Below, in pieces: positions 39,990-48,222 of a DNA stretch of 64,000 nt. Below the pieces are notes generated by a model. It ran no database searches. It was not told where the DNA came from and saw only the letters and a program-made list of their open reading frames with translations. A program made the position numbers and the translations under genes. The first letter of the stretch is position 1. Each line of letters starts with the position of its first letter. This stretch comes from Poriferisodalis sp965221195. Its GTDB lineage: Bacteria > Actinomycetota > Acidimicrobiia > Acidimicrobiales > Poriferisodalaceae. The DNA lies in contig OZ244864.1 of NCBI GenBank assembly GCA_965221195.1, forward strand, positions 2,232,001 to 2,296,000. The letters are read 5' to 3'.

Positions 39990-40559
39990 TTAGCCGAGGA
40001 TGCCGGCTGCTTGGAGCCAGATCGGCACCACAGCCGCCAGACCGATGCCGGCGAGCCAGTAGTGGCGGATTTGGCTTACCCGGCGATCTTCGGTCTGCTG
40101 GGCCGCCAAGTGATCAACCTTGGTTTCGAGCGCAGCGACCCTCTTGTCGAGCTGGGCGAACTCTTCCTTGGTGACGAAACGCGACAGCTCAGCCGTCAAA
40201 AACTCCTTCGTCGGATAACGCTCCAACTCAGCCGTCAAAAACTCCTTCGTCGGATAACGCTCCAACTCAGCCGTCAAAAACTCCTTCGTCGGATAACGCT
40301 CCAACTCAGCCGTCAAAAACTCCTTCGTCGGATAACGCTCCAACTCAGCCGTCAAAAACTCCTTCGTCGGATAACGCTCCAACTCAGCCGTCAAAAACTC
40401 CTTCGTCGGATAACGCTCTAGCTCCTTGACTATGAAATCCTTGGTGGCGAAGTCTGAGGCGGGCACGGGTGTCAAGCACGACATCAGATACTCGGCCGTG
40501 GGCTCGTTGATCTGCTCACGGAGCCAAGTGTAGAGGCTGGAACGGTCTTGTTCGGACAT
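39990..40559 (-). CDS. Membrane-anchored coiled-coil protein with six 13-residue repeats
   Basis: A 189-residue protein with ATG at 40559 and GAAAGGGA at ribosome-binding distance. Residues ~46-123 are six near-identical copies of ELERYPTKEFLTA, with degenerate copies before and after (DFATKDFIVK, RFVTKEEFAQ). A heptad-type segment follows (LDKRVAALETKVDHLAAQ) and then one hydrophobic helix near the end (YWLAGIGLAAVVPIWLQAA). The likely arrangement is a cytoplasmic coiled coil with a C-terminal membrane anchor. It resembles small DUF1640-like or CCDC90-like coiled-coil proteins; the function is unknown. The repeats have no stop codons and a unit length divisible by three, so copy number can change freely. 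Confidence 0.75.
   Translation of the reverse strand: MSEQDRSSLYTWLREQINEPTAEYLMSCLTPVPASDFATKDFIVKELERYPTKEFLTAELERYPTKEFLTAELERYPTKEFLTAELERYPTKEFLTAELERYPTKEFLTAELERYPTKEFLTAELSRFVTKEEFAQLDKRVAALETKVDHLAAQQTEDRRVSQIRHYWLAGIGLAAVVPIWLQAAGILG
40188..40421. repeat. 39-bp coding minisatellite x6
   Basis: Six tandem copies of a 39-bp unit with almost no differences; each includes CCGTCAAAAACTCCTTCGTC on the plus strand. It encodes the 13-residue repeat of the membrane-anchored coiled-coil protein. Near-identity shows recent expansion or homogenisation. Confidence 0.95.
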
Positions 40560-40737
40560 AGCGGATCCCTTTCAGCAGTCATCCACCGCAGACACTACAC
40601 GATGCACTTCAGTTACTACAAGTTATTTTCCATAATTTTTATGAGGTTGGGTGCGGGAACGCAACACTGCGCCATGCAGCACCCTCACACAGCAGCACCC
40701 TCACACGGCGACCTAGAGTGGGCCTAGAGTGACGAGT

Positions 40738-41526
40738 ATGTGGATTCGCCTTCGTCAAATTGCCGTGACCACAGCCGATTTGGCCCGGACCTCGGCAGAT
40801 GTTCAATGCATCCTCGGTGTCGAACCGTGCTTCACCGATCCGGGTGTGGGCACGTTCGGACTCAAGAACGTGCTCTGGCCGCTAGGCACGCAGTTCCTCG
40901 AGTGCGTCACGCCCATTCAGCCTGGTACTGCCGCCGGTCGGTACCAGCAGCGGCGCGGCGGCGACACTGGATACATGGTCATCACCCAAGTCAGCGATGT
41001 GGCTGCACGCCGCGCCCATGTTGACCGGCTGGGAATTCGCTTGGCTCTTGAGATGAATTCCCCCACCGAAGGCCATGTCGGCATTCAATTGCATCCGGCC
41101 GACACCGGCGGGGCGTTCTTTGAGATGGATCAGATGACCGAACCCGGCGGCGATGCAGTGGGTGGCCCTTGGACACCTGCTGGGCACTGCTGGGAACCCT
41201 ACGTACGCACTGAGAGGGTGCGCGGCATCGCCGCTGCTGAGCTGCAGAGCCCCGACCCTCAACGGCTAGCCGAGCGCTGGAGCCAGATCGCCCAAATTGA
41301 TCTCAGCGCTGACAGCGACGGGTGTCCCATCATCGAACTCGACAACGCCACGTTGCGCTTCGCCAAAGAAAACGACGGGCGCGGCGAAGGTCTCGGCGGC
41401 ATTGATGTGGTCACCGTTGACCGTTCGGCTGTGCTGGCGGATGCGCGCACACGCGGCTGCTATGTGGACGACAGCCAAGTGATGCTGGCCGGTCTGCGCG
41501 TGAACCTCGCTGATGAAGACTGTTGA
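40738..41526 (+). CDS. VOC/glyoxalase-like superfamily protein
   Basis: About 262 residues from the ATG at 40738 (GTG at 40729 is the alternative). The N-terminal half reads as a vicinal-oxygen-chelate domain: RLRQIAVTTADLARTSADV at the start, then FGLKNVLWPLG, TQFLECVTP and HVGIQLHPADTGGAFFEMDQ, where acidic and His residues could bind a metal. The second half repeats the pattern more weakly (GIAAAELQSPDPQRLAERW, LRFAKEND). It resembles glyoxalase-like domain proteins of unknown substrate. It stands alone between the divergent coiled-coil gene and the convergent FAD-oxidase gene. Confidence 0.75.
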   Translation: MWIRLRQIAVTTADLARTSADVQCILGVEPCFTDPGVGTFGLKNVLWPLGTQFLECVTPIQPGTAAGRYQQRRGGDTGYMVITQVSDVAARRAHVDRLGIRLALEMNSPTEGHVGIQLHPADTGGAFFEMDQMTEPGGDAVGGPWTPAGHCWEPYVRTERVRGIAAAELQSPDPQRLAERWSQIAQIDLSADSDGCPIIELDNATLRFAKENDGRGEGLGGIDVVTVDRSAVLADARTRGCYVDDSQVMLAGLRVNLADEDC

Positions 41527-41555
41527 AGACCTCAGCAGCGGCGCCGAAGACGACT

Positions 41556-41615
41556 GAGTTGCCCGCTGGTGAGTTGCCCGCTGGTGAGTTGCCCGCTGGT
41601 GAGTTGCCCGCAAGA
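41556..41615. repeat. 15-bp tandem repeat x4
   Basis: GAGTTGCCCGCTGGT occurs three times in a row, with a fourth diverging copy, in the gap between the convergent VOC and FAD-oxidase genes. A second short repeat, AGTGATTTCAGTGG at 41645 and 41674, includes the stop codon of the FAD-oxidase gene. Confidence 0.9.
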
Positions 41616-41680
41616 GTAGCACGCTGGGCCGACCGCAACGGCGCAGTGATTTCAGTGGTATTGCTGCAATTTTAGTGATT

Positions 41681-43159
41681 TCAGTGGCCGCCGCGCAGCA
41701 GTTTTGCGATTCCTGAAGCCACCCGTTCTTGGCGACCCGTCCGCTTTTCGCGGTAGTCGGCTGCGCCGAGCAGAGCGCGGCTTGCTCGCACCCCCAACCA
41801 GCGCGCAGGCTCGGGTTCCCACCGCCGGGAAGTGACACCCACCCACGGCAGACTCGTGCGCTCTGTGTGTTGCCCACATATCAGCTCAGCCATTGTGCGG
41901 CCCGCCAGATTGGCAGCCGCGACACCTTCTCCGACATAGCCGCCGAGGACTCCCTCGCCGGTTCGGGGATCGAAACGGACACCAGGTAGCCAATTGCGCC
42001 CGATGCCGAGCACTCCACCCCAGCGGTGCGTGATCTGCGCCTGTGCGAGAGGAGGAAGCATCTCAACGAGCACTTGCCAGATGCGCTGATGCATCCGAAG
42101 GTGCGTCTCGGCACTAGGAACAATGCGCGAACCGAAGCTGTAGGGCGCACCGGTCGCGCCAAACGCAATCCGATTATCGGCAGTGCGCTGCCCGTAGGTG
42201 ACCATCCGCCGGTCGTCGGCAAAGCTCGGGCGGTGGGCCAATCCGATCTCATCAAAGACCTCTGGCGGTAGTGGCTCAGTAGCAATCATGCGGGAATACA
42301 CGGGCAAGATTTCTCGTCGTAGCCCTCGCAGATCCCGCGTATATGCCTCTGTCGCACGAACGATCACGGGCGCTCGCACTTGCGCCCCGGCGAGATGTAC
42401 CGCACCTGCCTCAATAGCCACAGCAGGACTCTGCTCGTAAATTTCCACTCCGGCATCGGTAACGGCACGAGCGAGACCCGTTGCCAGTTTGGCTGGATCC
42501 ACAACCGCGGACGGTCCCAGCAGCAACCCGCTATGCACCTCGGTAGCGCGGAGATACTGGCTCGCCTCGTCTGCGTCGAGCAGGCGCAGTTCGCTTTCGG
42601 TGAGTCCGATCTGTTGGGCTTGTGCAGCTTCGGCGGCCTGTCGTTGGGCCTGCGGGGCTGTCCGAGCCAAGCGAATCGTGCCGCCTTTGGCGTAATCGCA
42701 GTCAATTCTCTCGGTTTGAGCAATATGCCCGATTTCATCCACAGCGTCGAAAACGGCTCGCATTAGTCGAAGCGATTCGGTGGGGCTAGCCCGCCGTGCG
42801 TAGTCTTCAAACGAGCCGGCGAGGTGCCCCACTGCCCATCCGCCGTTGCGCCCTGATGCGCCGAAGCCGCAATAGTGCCGCTCTAGCACGGCTATACGCA
42901 TAGAGGGTTCGATCTGTCGCAGGTAATACGCAGTCCACAGGCCGCTGAAGCCGCCTCCCACAATGGCAACATCGACATCGAGATCAGCGTCGACAGCGAG
43001 ACGCAGTGCAATGGGCGGGGAGAGCCGGTCGAGCCACAACGCTGTAGTACACGCCGTCTCAAGCGAAGAAGAGACAGTGTGCGGGGAGACAGTGTGTGGG
43101 ACAGCGTGCGGGGAGACAGCGTGCGGGACAGCGTGATCGTCGTGATAGTCAGCGGGCAT
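41681..43159 (-). CDS. FAD-dependent amine oxidase (DAO family, PuuB-like)
   Basis: A 492-residue protein with the dinucleotide-binding motif VAIVGGGFSGLWTAYYL (near 64-80), the second FAD contact GFGASGRNGGW, and DAO-family C-terminal signatures (THRWGGVLGIGRNWLPGV, GYVGEGVAAANLAGR). This layout matches gamma-glutamylputrescine oxidase and related oxidases of polyamine breakdown, which oxidise the amine to an aldehyde with hydrogen peroxide. The gene is divergent from an acetyltransferase-agmatinase-PotABCD operon, which supports a polyamine substrate. The first ~35 residues contain imperfect HAVSPHTVS repeats encoded by repeat DNA, and could be an extension; no better internal start is obvious. 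Confidence 0.85.
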   Translation of the reverse strand: MPADYHDDHAVPHAVSPHAVPHTVSPHTVSSSLETACTTALWLDRLSPPIALRLAVDADLDVDVAIVGGGFSGLWTAYYLRQIEPSMRIAVLERHYCGFGASGRNGGWAVGHLAGSFEDYARRASPTESLRLMRAVFDAVDEIGHIAQTERIDCDYAKGGTIRLARTAPQAQRQAAEAAQAQQIGLTESELRLLDADEASQYLRATEVHSGLLLGPSAVVDPAKLATGLARAVTDAGVEIYEQSPAVAIEAGAVHLAGAQVRAPVIVRATEAYTRDLRGLRREILPVYSRMIATEPLPPEVFDEIGLAHRPSFADDRRMVTYGQRTADNRIAFGATGAPYSFGSRIVPSAETHLRMHQRIWQVLVEMLPPLAQAQITHRWGGVLGIGRNWLPGVRFDPRTGEGVLGGYVGEGVAAANLAGRTMAELICGQHTERTSLPWVGVTSRRWEPEPARWLGVRASRALLGAADYREKRTGRQERVASGIAKLLRGGH

Positions 43160-43240
43160 CTGGCGGACGTTACCGCTGCGGCTATTTGGTCTGATTGGTC
43201 TGAGACATTTGATCTGAAATCTGAGATACGAACTCTGAGA

Positions 43241-43254
43241 TCTGAGATCTCAGA
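43241..43254. promoter_or_regulatory. Candidate operator palindrome between divergent polyamine genes
   Basis: TCTGAGATCTCAGA is a perfect 14-bp palindrome in the 208-bp divergent region. Related half-sites (CTGAAATCTGAGA, CTCTGAGATCTGAG) lie directly upstream from 43213. A regulator binding here could control both the oxidase and the transporter operon. This is inferred from symmetry and position only. Confidence 0.4.
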
Positions 43255-43367
43255 CGCGACTGTAAATCGTGCTGTGCAGCCATGCTCTAATGTCGCTGTT
43301 CTAAGGTCGCGGCTCTTGGGTCGCGCTGAGCAACCGCGCATCGCGAGTATCGGGGGATTCGGCTGTG

Positions 43368-44045
43368 ATGGACGCTGTTATGGACATTGACGCCGTGTTG
43401 GTCGGCGAACGCTCGGGACTGCGTTATGCCCACATCCTGCCGGAGTGGGCGGACGGCCTTGAAGCCTTGGAACTGGCATCGCACCCCAGCGCCGATCCAG
43501 CCGAACTCTATAACGCCCGCGGTTTTGAGCATCTCGCCCGCGATTTCCCCGAAGGCTGTTTTGCGGGATTCGATAAGGACGAACTAGTAGCCATGGGTGT
43601 CGGCATCCGCTGTGACTTCGACTGGGAAAACCCGATTCACACCATTGCCGACTACGTCCCCGAAGATCACAGCGGCAGCGGACACAATCCAGATGGCCGC
43701 TGGTACTACGGAACGAGCATCGCCACGCGGCGCTCTCATCGTCGTCGAGGCATCGGCGCTGAGTTGTATGACTTACGCAAGCAGGTCTGCATAGACCTCG
43801 GCCTTGACGGCATCGTGGCAGGCGGTGTCATTCCCGGCTACGCCGAACACAAAGCAGACATGTCGGCCGATGAGTACATCGCCAGAGTGCGGCAAGGCGA
43901 ACTCTATGACCGAACGCTGAGCTTCCAAATTGAGAATGGGTTTGAGGCAGTCTGCGGTCTGCCCAATTACATAGCCGATCCGACGACCGGCAGCTGGGCA
44001 ACACTGATCGTATGGCACAACCCCAACGTGTGCAGCATCGAATGA
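43368..44045 (+). CDS. GNAT-family N-acetyltransferase
   Basis: About 225 residues. The ATG at 43368 has GGGGGA upstream; a GTG precedes it directly and another ATG is at 43380. The GNAT signature for acetyl-CoA binding is SIATRRSHRRRGIGAELYDLR (R-R-x-x-G-x-G/A within it), and the following strand-helix elements (GLDGIVAGGVIPGYAEH, FQIENGFEAVCGL) fit the fold. It heads an operon: its stop overlaps the agmatinase-like start by 4 bp (ATGA). In this setting it may acetylate a polyamine or agmatine-like amine, as spermidine acetyltransferases do, but the acceptor is inferred from neighbours only. Confidence 0.8.
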   Translation: MDAVMDIDAVLVGERSGLRYAHILPEWADGLEALELASHPSADPAELYNARGFEHLARDFPEGCFAGFDKDELVAMGVGIRCDFDWENPIHTIADYVPEDHSGSGHNPDGRWYYGTSIATRRSHRRRGIGAELYDLRKQVCIDLGLDGIVAGGVIPGYAEHKADMSADEYIARVRQGELYDRTLSFQIENGFEAVCGLPNYIADPTTGSWATLIVWHNPNVCSIE

Positions 44046-45136
44046 GCGACAGGACTCCCAACGGCAAGGCGCCCAACAGCGAGGCCCCCAGCAGCGAGGT
44101 GCCCGAAGGCAAGGCCCCCAGCGGCGAGGCTGCGGCCGGAGGTGAGGGCTTGATCGCGGGCGCAAACAGCGAGACTCTCGGCGATCAAGCGTTCCTTTCA
44201 GAAGATCTGCATGGTCGCAAACCGGAAATGACCTACGGCGGCGCATTGTCGTTTTTGCGACGCCGCTACACCCGCGATGTCACCGACGCCGACATCGTTG
44301 TGTCAGGTATCCCTTTTGACATGGCCACTTCCAACCGGCCCGGTGCTCGGTTAGGTCCGCGGGCCATCCGGGCAGCGTCTGTGGGCTTAGCCGAGCTTGA
44401 TGCTTACCCGTTTGGTTTCGATCCCTTCGCAACCCTCGCCGTCGTCGACTACGGCGACTGTTTTATTGACTACGGCCATCCCGTTGAAGTCGTTGAGCGG
44501 ATCGAAGCTCACTGCGGGGACATTCTCGCTCACGATGCCCAGATGGTGACATTCGGTGGCGATCATTTTGTTACATACCCGATTCTGCGTGCTCACGCTG
44601 TTAAGCACGGCCCGCTGGCGCTCATCCATTTCGACGCGCATCCCGACACTTGGCCCGATGAGGGAGGTCGGCTCGATCACGGATCGATGTTTTTGCGAGC
44701 ACTTCGTGAAGGCATCATCGACCCGTCGGTGTCTGTGCAGATCGGCATTCGCACCCACAACAACGACGATTACGGCTTCACCGTGCTCGGTGCCCCGTGG
44801 GTGCATCGCAACGGACCCGCAGCAGTGCTTGACGTGGTGGCCGAGCAGGTTGCAGACCGACGGGCTTACGTAACATTCGACATTGACTGTCTTGACCCTG
44901 CGTTCGCTCCCGGCACAGGCACACCGGTGGCGGGTGGGCTCACTACAGCGCAAGCCCTTGAGATCGTGAGAGGGTTGGCTCCCTTTGACATTGTCGGCAT
45001 GGATGTGGTGGAAGTTGCGCCGGCTTACGATGTGTCTGAGATCACGGCAATCGCTGCGGCGACCATCGCGCACGACTTCATCTGCACCCAAGCTGTGCGC
45101 GCCGGGGCCCCATGCCAACCGCTCGGACTCACATGA
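44042..45136 (+). CDS. speB: Agmatinase / arginase-family ureohydrolase
   Basis: About 364 residues from the ATG at 44042, which overlaps the previous stop. It has the three binuclear-manganese motifs of the family: GGDH, FDAHPDTW (DAHxD) and FDIDCLDPAFAPGTGTP (DxDxxDPxxxPGTG). Together with the start IPFDMATSNRPGARLGPRAIR, these favour agmatinase, which cuts agmatine to putrescine and urea; guanidinobutyrase or a related ureohydrolase cannot be excluded. The first ~45 residues are a Pro/Ser/Gly/Glu-rich repetitive extension (KAPNSEAPSSEVPEG type). It is the second gene of the polyamine operon, with potA overlapping its stop by 4 bp, so translation is coupled. Confidence 0.88.
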   Translation: MSDRTPNGKAPNSEAPSSEVPEGKAPSGEAAAGGEGLIAGANSETLGDQAFLSEDLHGRKPEMTYGGALSFLRRRYTRDVTDADIVVSGIPFDMATSNRPGARLGPRAIRAASVGLAELDAYPFGFDPFATLAVVDYGDCFIDYGHPVEVVERIEAHCGDILAHDAQMVTFGGDHFVTYPILRAHAVKHGPLALIHFDAHPDTWPDEGGRLDHGSMFLRALREGIIDPSVSVQIGIRTHNNDDYGFTVLGAPWVHRNGPAAVLDVVAEQVADRRAYVTFDIDCLDPAFAPGTGTPVAGGLTTAQALEIVRGLAPFDIVGMDVVEVAPAYDVSEITAIAAATIAHDFICTQAVRAGAPCQPLGLT

Positions 45137-46266
45137 GCGTCGCCGAGGGTGCCGCTGTGCTGACTGCTGGGCGCGGTGCTGGCGTTGCGGCTGTAGAGCT
45201 GCACGGTGTCTGCAAGCGTTTCGGAGATGTTCTGGCTGTAGACAACGTTGACTGCCGGATCGGTGACGGTGAGTTCTTTGCCCTGTTGGGGCCGTCGGGC
45301 TGCGGGAAAACCACGACGCTGCGCATGATCGCCGGCCTGGACATTCCCACGCAAGGCCGTTTAGCGATCTTCGGTGAAGAAGTCGCTTCGTGGCCCCCAG
45401 ACCGGCGCCCGGTTAATACCGTGTTTCAGGCCTATGCGCTGTTTCCCCACATGACAGTCGCCCAGAACATCTCTTTTGGACTGCGAATGCGAGGCATCCG
45501 AGGCTCAGAAGCTGATCGACAAGTCGCTGAAGCAACAGCCCTAGTGCAGCTCGAAGGCATGGAACAACGACGACCTTCGCAGCTTTCAGGCGGACAGCAA
45601 CAGCGAGTCGCGCTGGCCCGGGCGCTGGTCAACCATCCAAAGGTGCTGCTGTTGGACGAGCCGTTGGGTGCGCTCGACTTAAAACTGCGCCAGCAAATGC
45701 AGACCGAACTCAAGGCGCTTCAACGCGAAGTGGGCATCACATTCATATTTGTGACCCATGACCAAGAAGAGGCACTGGCAATGAGTGACCGTGTGGGAGT
45801 GATGTCTCACGGTCGCCTGTTGCAGGTCGGCACGCCGACGGAGGTGTACGAACAGCCCGCCAACCGTTTTGTGGCCGACTTCATCGGGCGCACGAACTTG
45901 CTTGAAGGCATTAGCGAGAGCCCGTCGGCTGTGCGCCTCGATATGGGGGCCGTGGTGCCGACCGTCAACAAGGCGGCGCCCCGAGCGCGAGTTGCGCTGA
46001 GCGTTCGACCCGAACATGTGCGACTGCACCGCCGCTGTGAGACACCACCAAATGAGACACCACAGGATATGCCAAGGATTAATGGTGTCATTACAGATGC
46101 CACCTATCTCGGACATGCGTTCATGTACACGGTGTTGATCAGCGCCCCAGATGGGAGCACTTCAAGCATTGTCGCGCGCGCTGAGACCAACGCTGGTGGT
46201 TATGACCTAGGCGACGCCGTCACCGTGAGCTGGGACCCAGAATCCACGACGGTGGTACACGAGTAA
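45133..46266 (+). CDS. potA: Spermidine/putrescine ABC transporter ATP-binding protein
   Basis: About 377 residues from the ATG at 45133 overlapping the upstream stop. It has Walker A GPSGCGKTTT (near 54), Q-loop VFQAYALFPHM, signature LSGGQQQR (near 151), Walker B VLLLDEPLGALD and the H-loop VTHDQEEA, followed by a C-terminal TOBE-type regulatory region (ALSVRPEHVRL...). This is the PotA/MalK-type ATPase powering polyamine uptake. The linker in the C-terminal domain (RCETPPNETPQDMP) is repetitive. The stop overlaps the potB start (TAATG), so these are translated as one unit. Confidence 0.92.
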   Translation: MSVAEGAAVLTAGRGAGVAAVELHGVCKRFGDVLAVDNVDCRIGDGEFFALLGPSGCGKTTTLRMIAGLDIPTQGRLAIFGEEVASWPPDRRPVNTVFQAYALFPHMTVAQNISFGLRMRGIRGSEADRQVAEATALVQLEGMEQRRPSQLSGGQQQRVALARALVNHPKVLLLDEPLGALDLKLRQQMQTELKALQREVGITFIFVTHDQEEALAMSDRVGVMSHGRLLQVGTPTEVYEQPANRFVADFIGRTNLLEGISESPSAVRLDMGAVVPTVNKAAPRARVALSVRPEHVRLHRRCETPPNETPQDMPRINGVITDATYLGHAFMYTVLISAPDGSTSSIVARAETNAGGYDLGDAVTVSWDPESTTVVHE

Positions 46267-47234
46267 TGCCGCTGCTCACGCCGCTGCGGCGCACCCAAAG
46301 CAGCAGTGAGAACCCAACCCTCAAGGCGCGGCCGCCAACGCCGATGCCGCCGATGACCCCGGCAGAACGCGAAGCGCAACGCAAGGCCCGACGCACGGGA
46401 ACGCTTATCGCCACACCCGGTGCGCTCTACTTGTTGATCTTTTTTGTGGTGCCTCTCGGCCTCATCACCGTGTACTCGTTTGCGACTCGTACCAGCACCG
46501 GACGCACATCACTCAGCGGCTGGAACCTCAATTCCTATGAGCGCCTTGCGGATGAAGTGATCGTAGGCATCATCGCCCGCTCGGGCTGGCTGGCCTTCCT
46601 CACTACCTTGTTATGCCTCGCTGTCGCCTACCCCTTCGCGTATTTCTTGGCCACGCGCCCGCCCCGCATGCGCGCTCGTTTGCTGGTGCTGGTGATGATC
46701 CCGTTCTGGACTAATGGACTGGTACGTGTGTTTGCGATCCGGTTTCTGCTCGGCTCAAACGGTCCCGCGTCGGCGCTTAGCGAGACCTTGGGTTTCGGCA
46801 CGTTCCGGATCTTGTTTACGCCCGCCGCTGTGATGCTGGGCATGGTGTATAGCTTTTTGACGTTCATGGTGCTACCGCTATATGTGGCGCTCGAGCGCAT
46901 GGACTGGCGCCTAGTGGAAGCAGCGCGCGATCTCTACGCCAACGGAGCGAAAGCTTTTTGGAAGGTCACCGTGCCGCTTACCCGCTCGGGCATAGTGGCG
47001 GGCTGTGTGCTGGTGTTCGTGCCCAGTTTCGGCTCTTACGTGGTGCCCGAGATTCTGGGTGGTGCCAAGACGGTGCTGCTCGGCTCATATGTAGCGAGGC
47101 AATTTCAAGCTGCGCGCAACTGGCCGTTGGGGGCTGCGCTCAGTGTGCTGGTGATTGTGGCCATGCTGGTTGCCGTGATTATCAATCAACGAAATACTGC
47201 CAGTGCCGAGCGGGCGCACAGCGCAGCCCAATGA
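46266..47234 (+). CDS. potB: Spermidine/putrescine ABC transporter permease
   Basis: A 322-residue inner-membrane permease. After a polar, Pro-rich N-terminus, the first membrane helix is at LIATPGALYLLIFFVVPLGL, and the rest has the usual six helices. The cytoplasmic coupling-loop (EAA) motif is LVEAARDLYANGAKAFWKVTVP, where the ATPase docks. Topology and the RVFAIRFLLGSNG stretch match the PotB branch of polyamine permeases. It starts inside the potA stop (TAATG) and is followed by potC 13 bp after its stop. Confidence 0.92.
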   Translation: MPLLTPLRRTQSSSENPTLKARPPTPMPPMTPAEREAQRKARRTGTLIATPGALYLLIFFVVPLGLITVYSFATRTSTGRTSLSGWNLNSYERLADEVIVGIIARSGWLAFLTTLLCLAVAYPFAYFLATRPPRMRARLLVLVMIPFWTNGLVRVFAIRFLLGSNGPASALSETLGFGTFRILFTPAAVMLGMVYSFLTFMVLPLYVALERMDWRLVEAARDLYANGAKAFWKVTVPLTRSGIVAGCVLVFVPSFGSYVVPEILGGAKTVLLGSYVARQFQAARNWPLGAALSVLVIVAMLVAVIINQRNTASAERAHSAAQ

Positions 47235-47247
47235 GGTATCAACGGCG

Positions 47248-48084
47248 ATGAGCAGCACAGCCACAGCAGGCGCAAAACGTTCGGTATCTCTGGCGCTGAG
47301 AGCGAACGCGTGGCTCGTGTTTGCGTTCTTGTATGTGCCGATTGCCGTGCTGGTGGTGTTCTCCTTCAACAACTCCGAGCGAGTCAACGTCTGGCAGGGA
47401 CTGTCGGCGCGCTGGTACGGCGAAGCTCTGGGCAACGCACAAGTGCTCAGCGCGCTGCGTGTCTCACTCATCGTGGCGGCGCTCTCCACCATCGTCTCTA
47501 CGGTGCTCGGCACCGCAGTGGCTCTGGCGCTTCACCGTTATCGCTTCAAGGGCCGACGTGCTCTAGACGGCACCATTTACCTGCCTATCGTCATTCCCGA
47601 CATCACCATGGCCGTGATGCTGCTAGTGTTCTTCGCCGAAGCGTTCAAGCTGATTGACACGTTCGGGCCGCGCCTGACGCTGGGTATCAGCACAGTCGCT
47701 CTCAGCCATATCGCTTTCAACATCTCATTCGTTGCGGTTGTAGTGCGCGCACGGCTAGACCAGTTTGATCGCACACTCGAAGAAGCAGCGCGTGATCTCT
47801 ACGCGACTCCATGGAATACGTTTAGGCGGGTGACCTTGCCTTTGATTGCTCCGGGCATCGCTGCCGGTGCCTTGCTTGCGCTGACATTGTCGCTTGACGA
47901 CTTGGTCATCTCGGCCTTTACGGCGGGTCCAGGGGCGGCCACTCTGCCCGTCTATGTGTTCAGCACGATTCGCCAAGGCGTTACGCCCGAGCTGAACGCC
48001 ATCTCCACACTCATGCTGGCAGCTTCGATCACGCTGGTGGTGGCGTCGCTTGCCCTGCAACGACCGCGGGCCGACGCGCCATGA
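47248..48084 (+). CDS. potC: Spermidine/putrescine ABC transporter permease
   Basis: About 278 residues from the ATG at 47248, which has GAGGT about 12 bases upstream; the frame reaches further up into potB without need. Six membrane helices start with FAFLYVPIAVLVVFSFNNS, a typical PotC opening. The EAA coupling motif is LEEAARDLYATPWNTFRRVTLP. Together with PotB it forms the membrane channel of the polyamine importer. The potD gene follows after a 138-bp gap holding its own ribosome-binding site. Confidence 0.92.
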   Translation: MSSTATAGAKRSVSLALRANAWLVFAFLYVPIAVLVVFSFNNSERVNVWQGLSARWYGEALGNAQVLSALRVSLIVAALSTIVSTVLGTAVALALHRYRFKGRRALDGTIYLPIVIPDITMAVMLLVFFAEAFKLIDTFGPRLTLGISTVALSHIAFNISFVAVVVRARLDQFDRTLEEAARDLYATPWNTFRRVTLPLIAPGIAAGALLALTLSLDDLVISAFTAGPGAATLPVYVFSTIRQGVTPELNAISTLMLAASITLVVASLALQRPRADAP

Positions 48085-48222
48085 GTCCCACTGCCCGTCC
48101 AGCACAACACACCAGCACAGCCGATGTGTCAGACAAAACGACAGCACACGAGACAACAACCAATACAACGACATCACACAAGATGCCGGCGTTTCCTTAA
48201 GGGTGTCGGCGAGGGAGAAAAC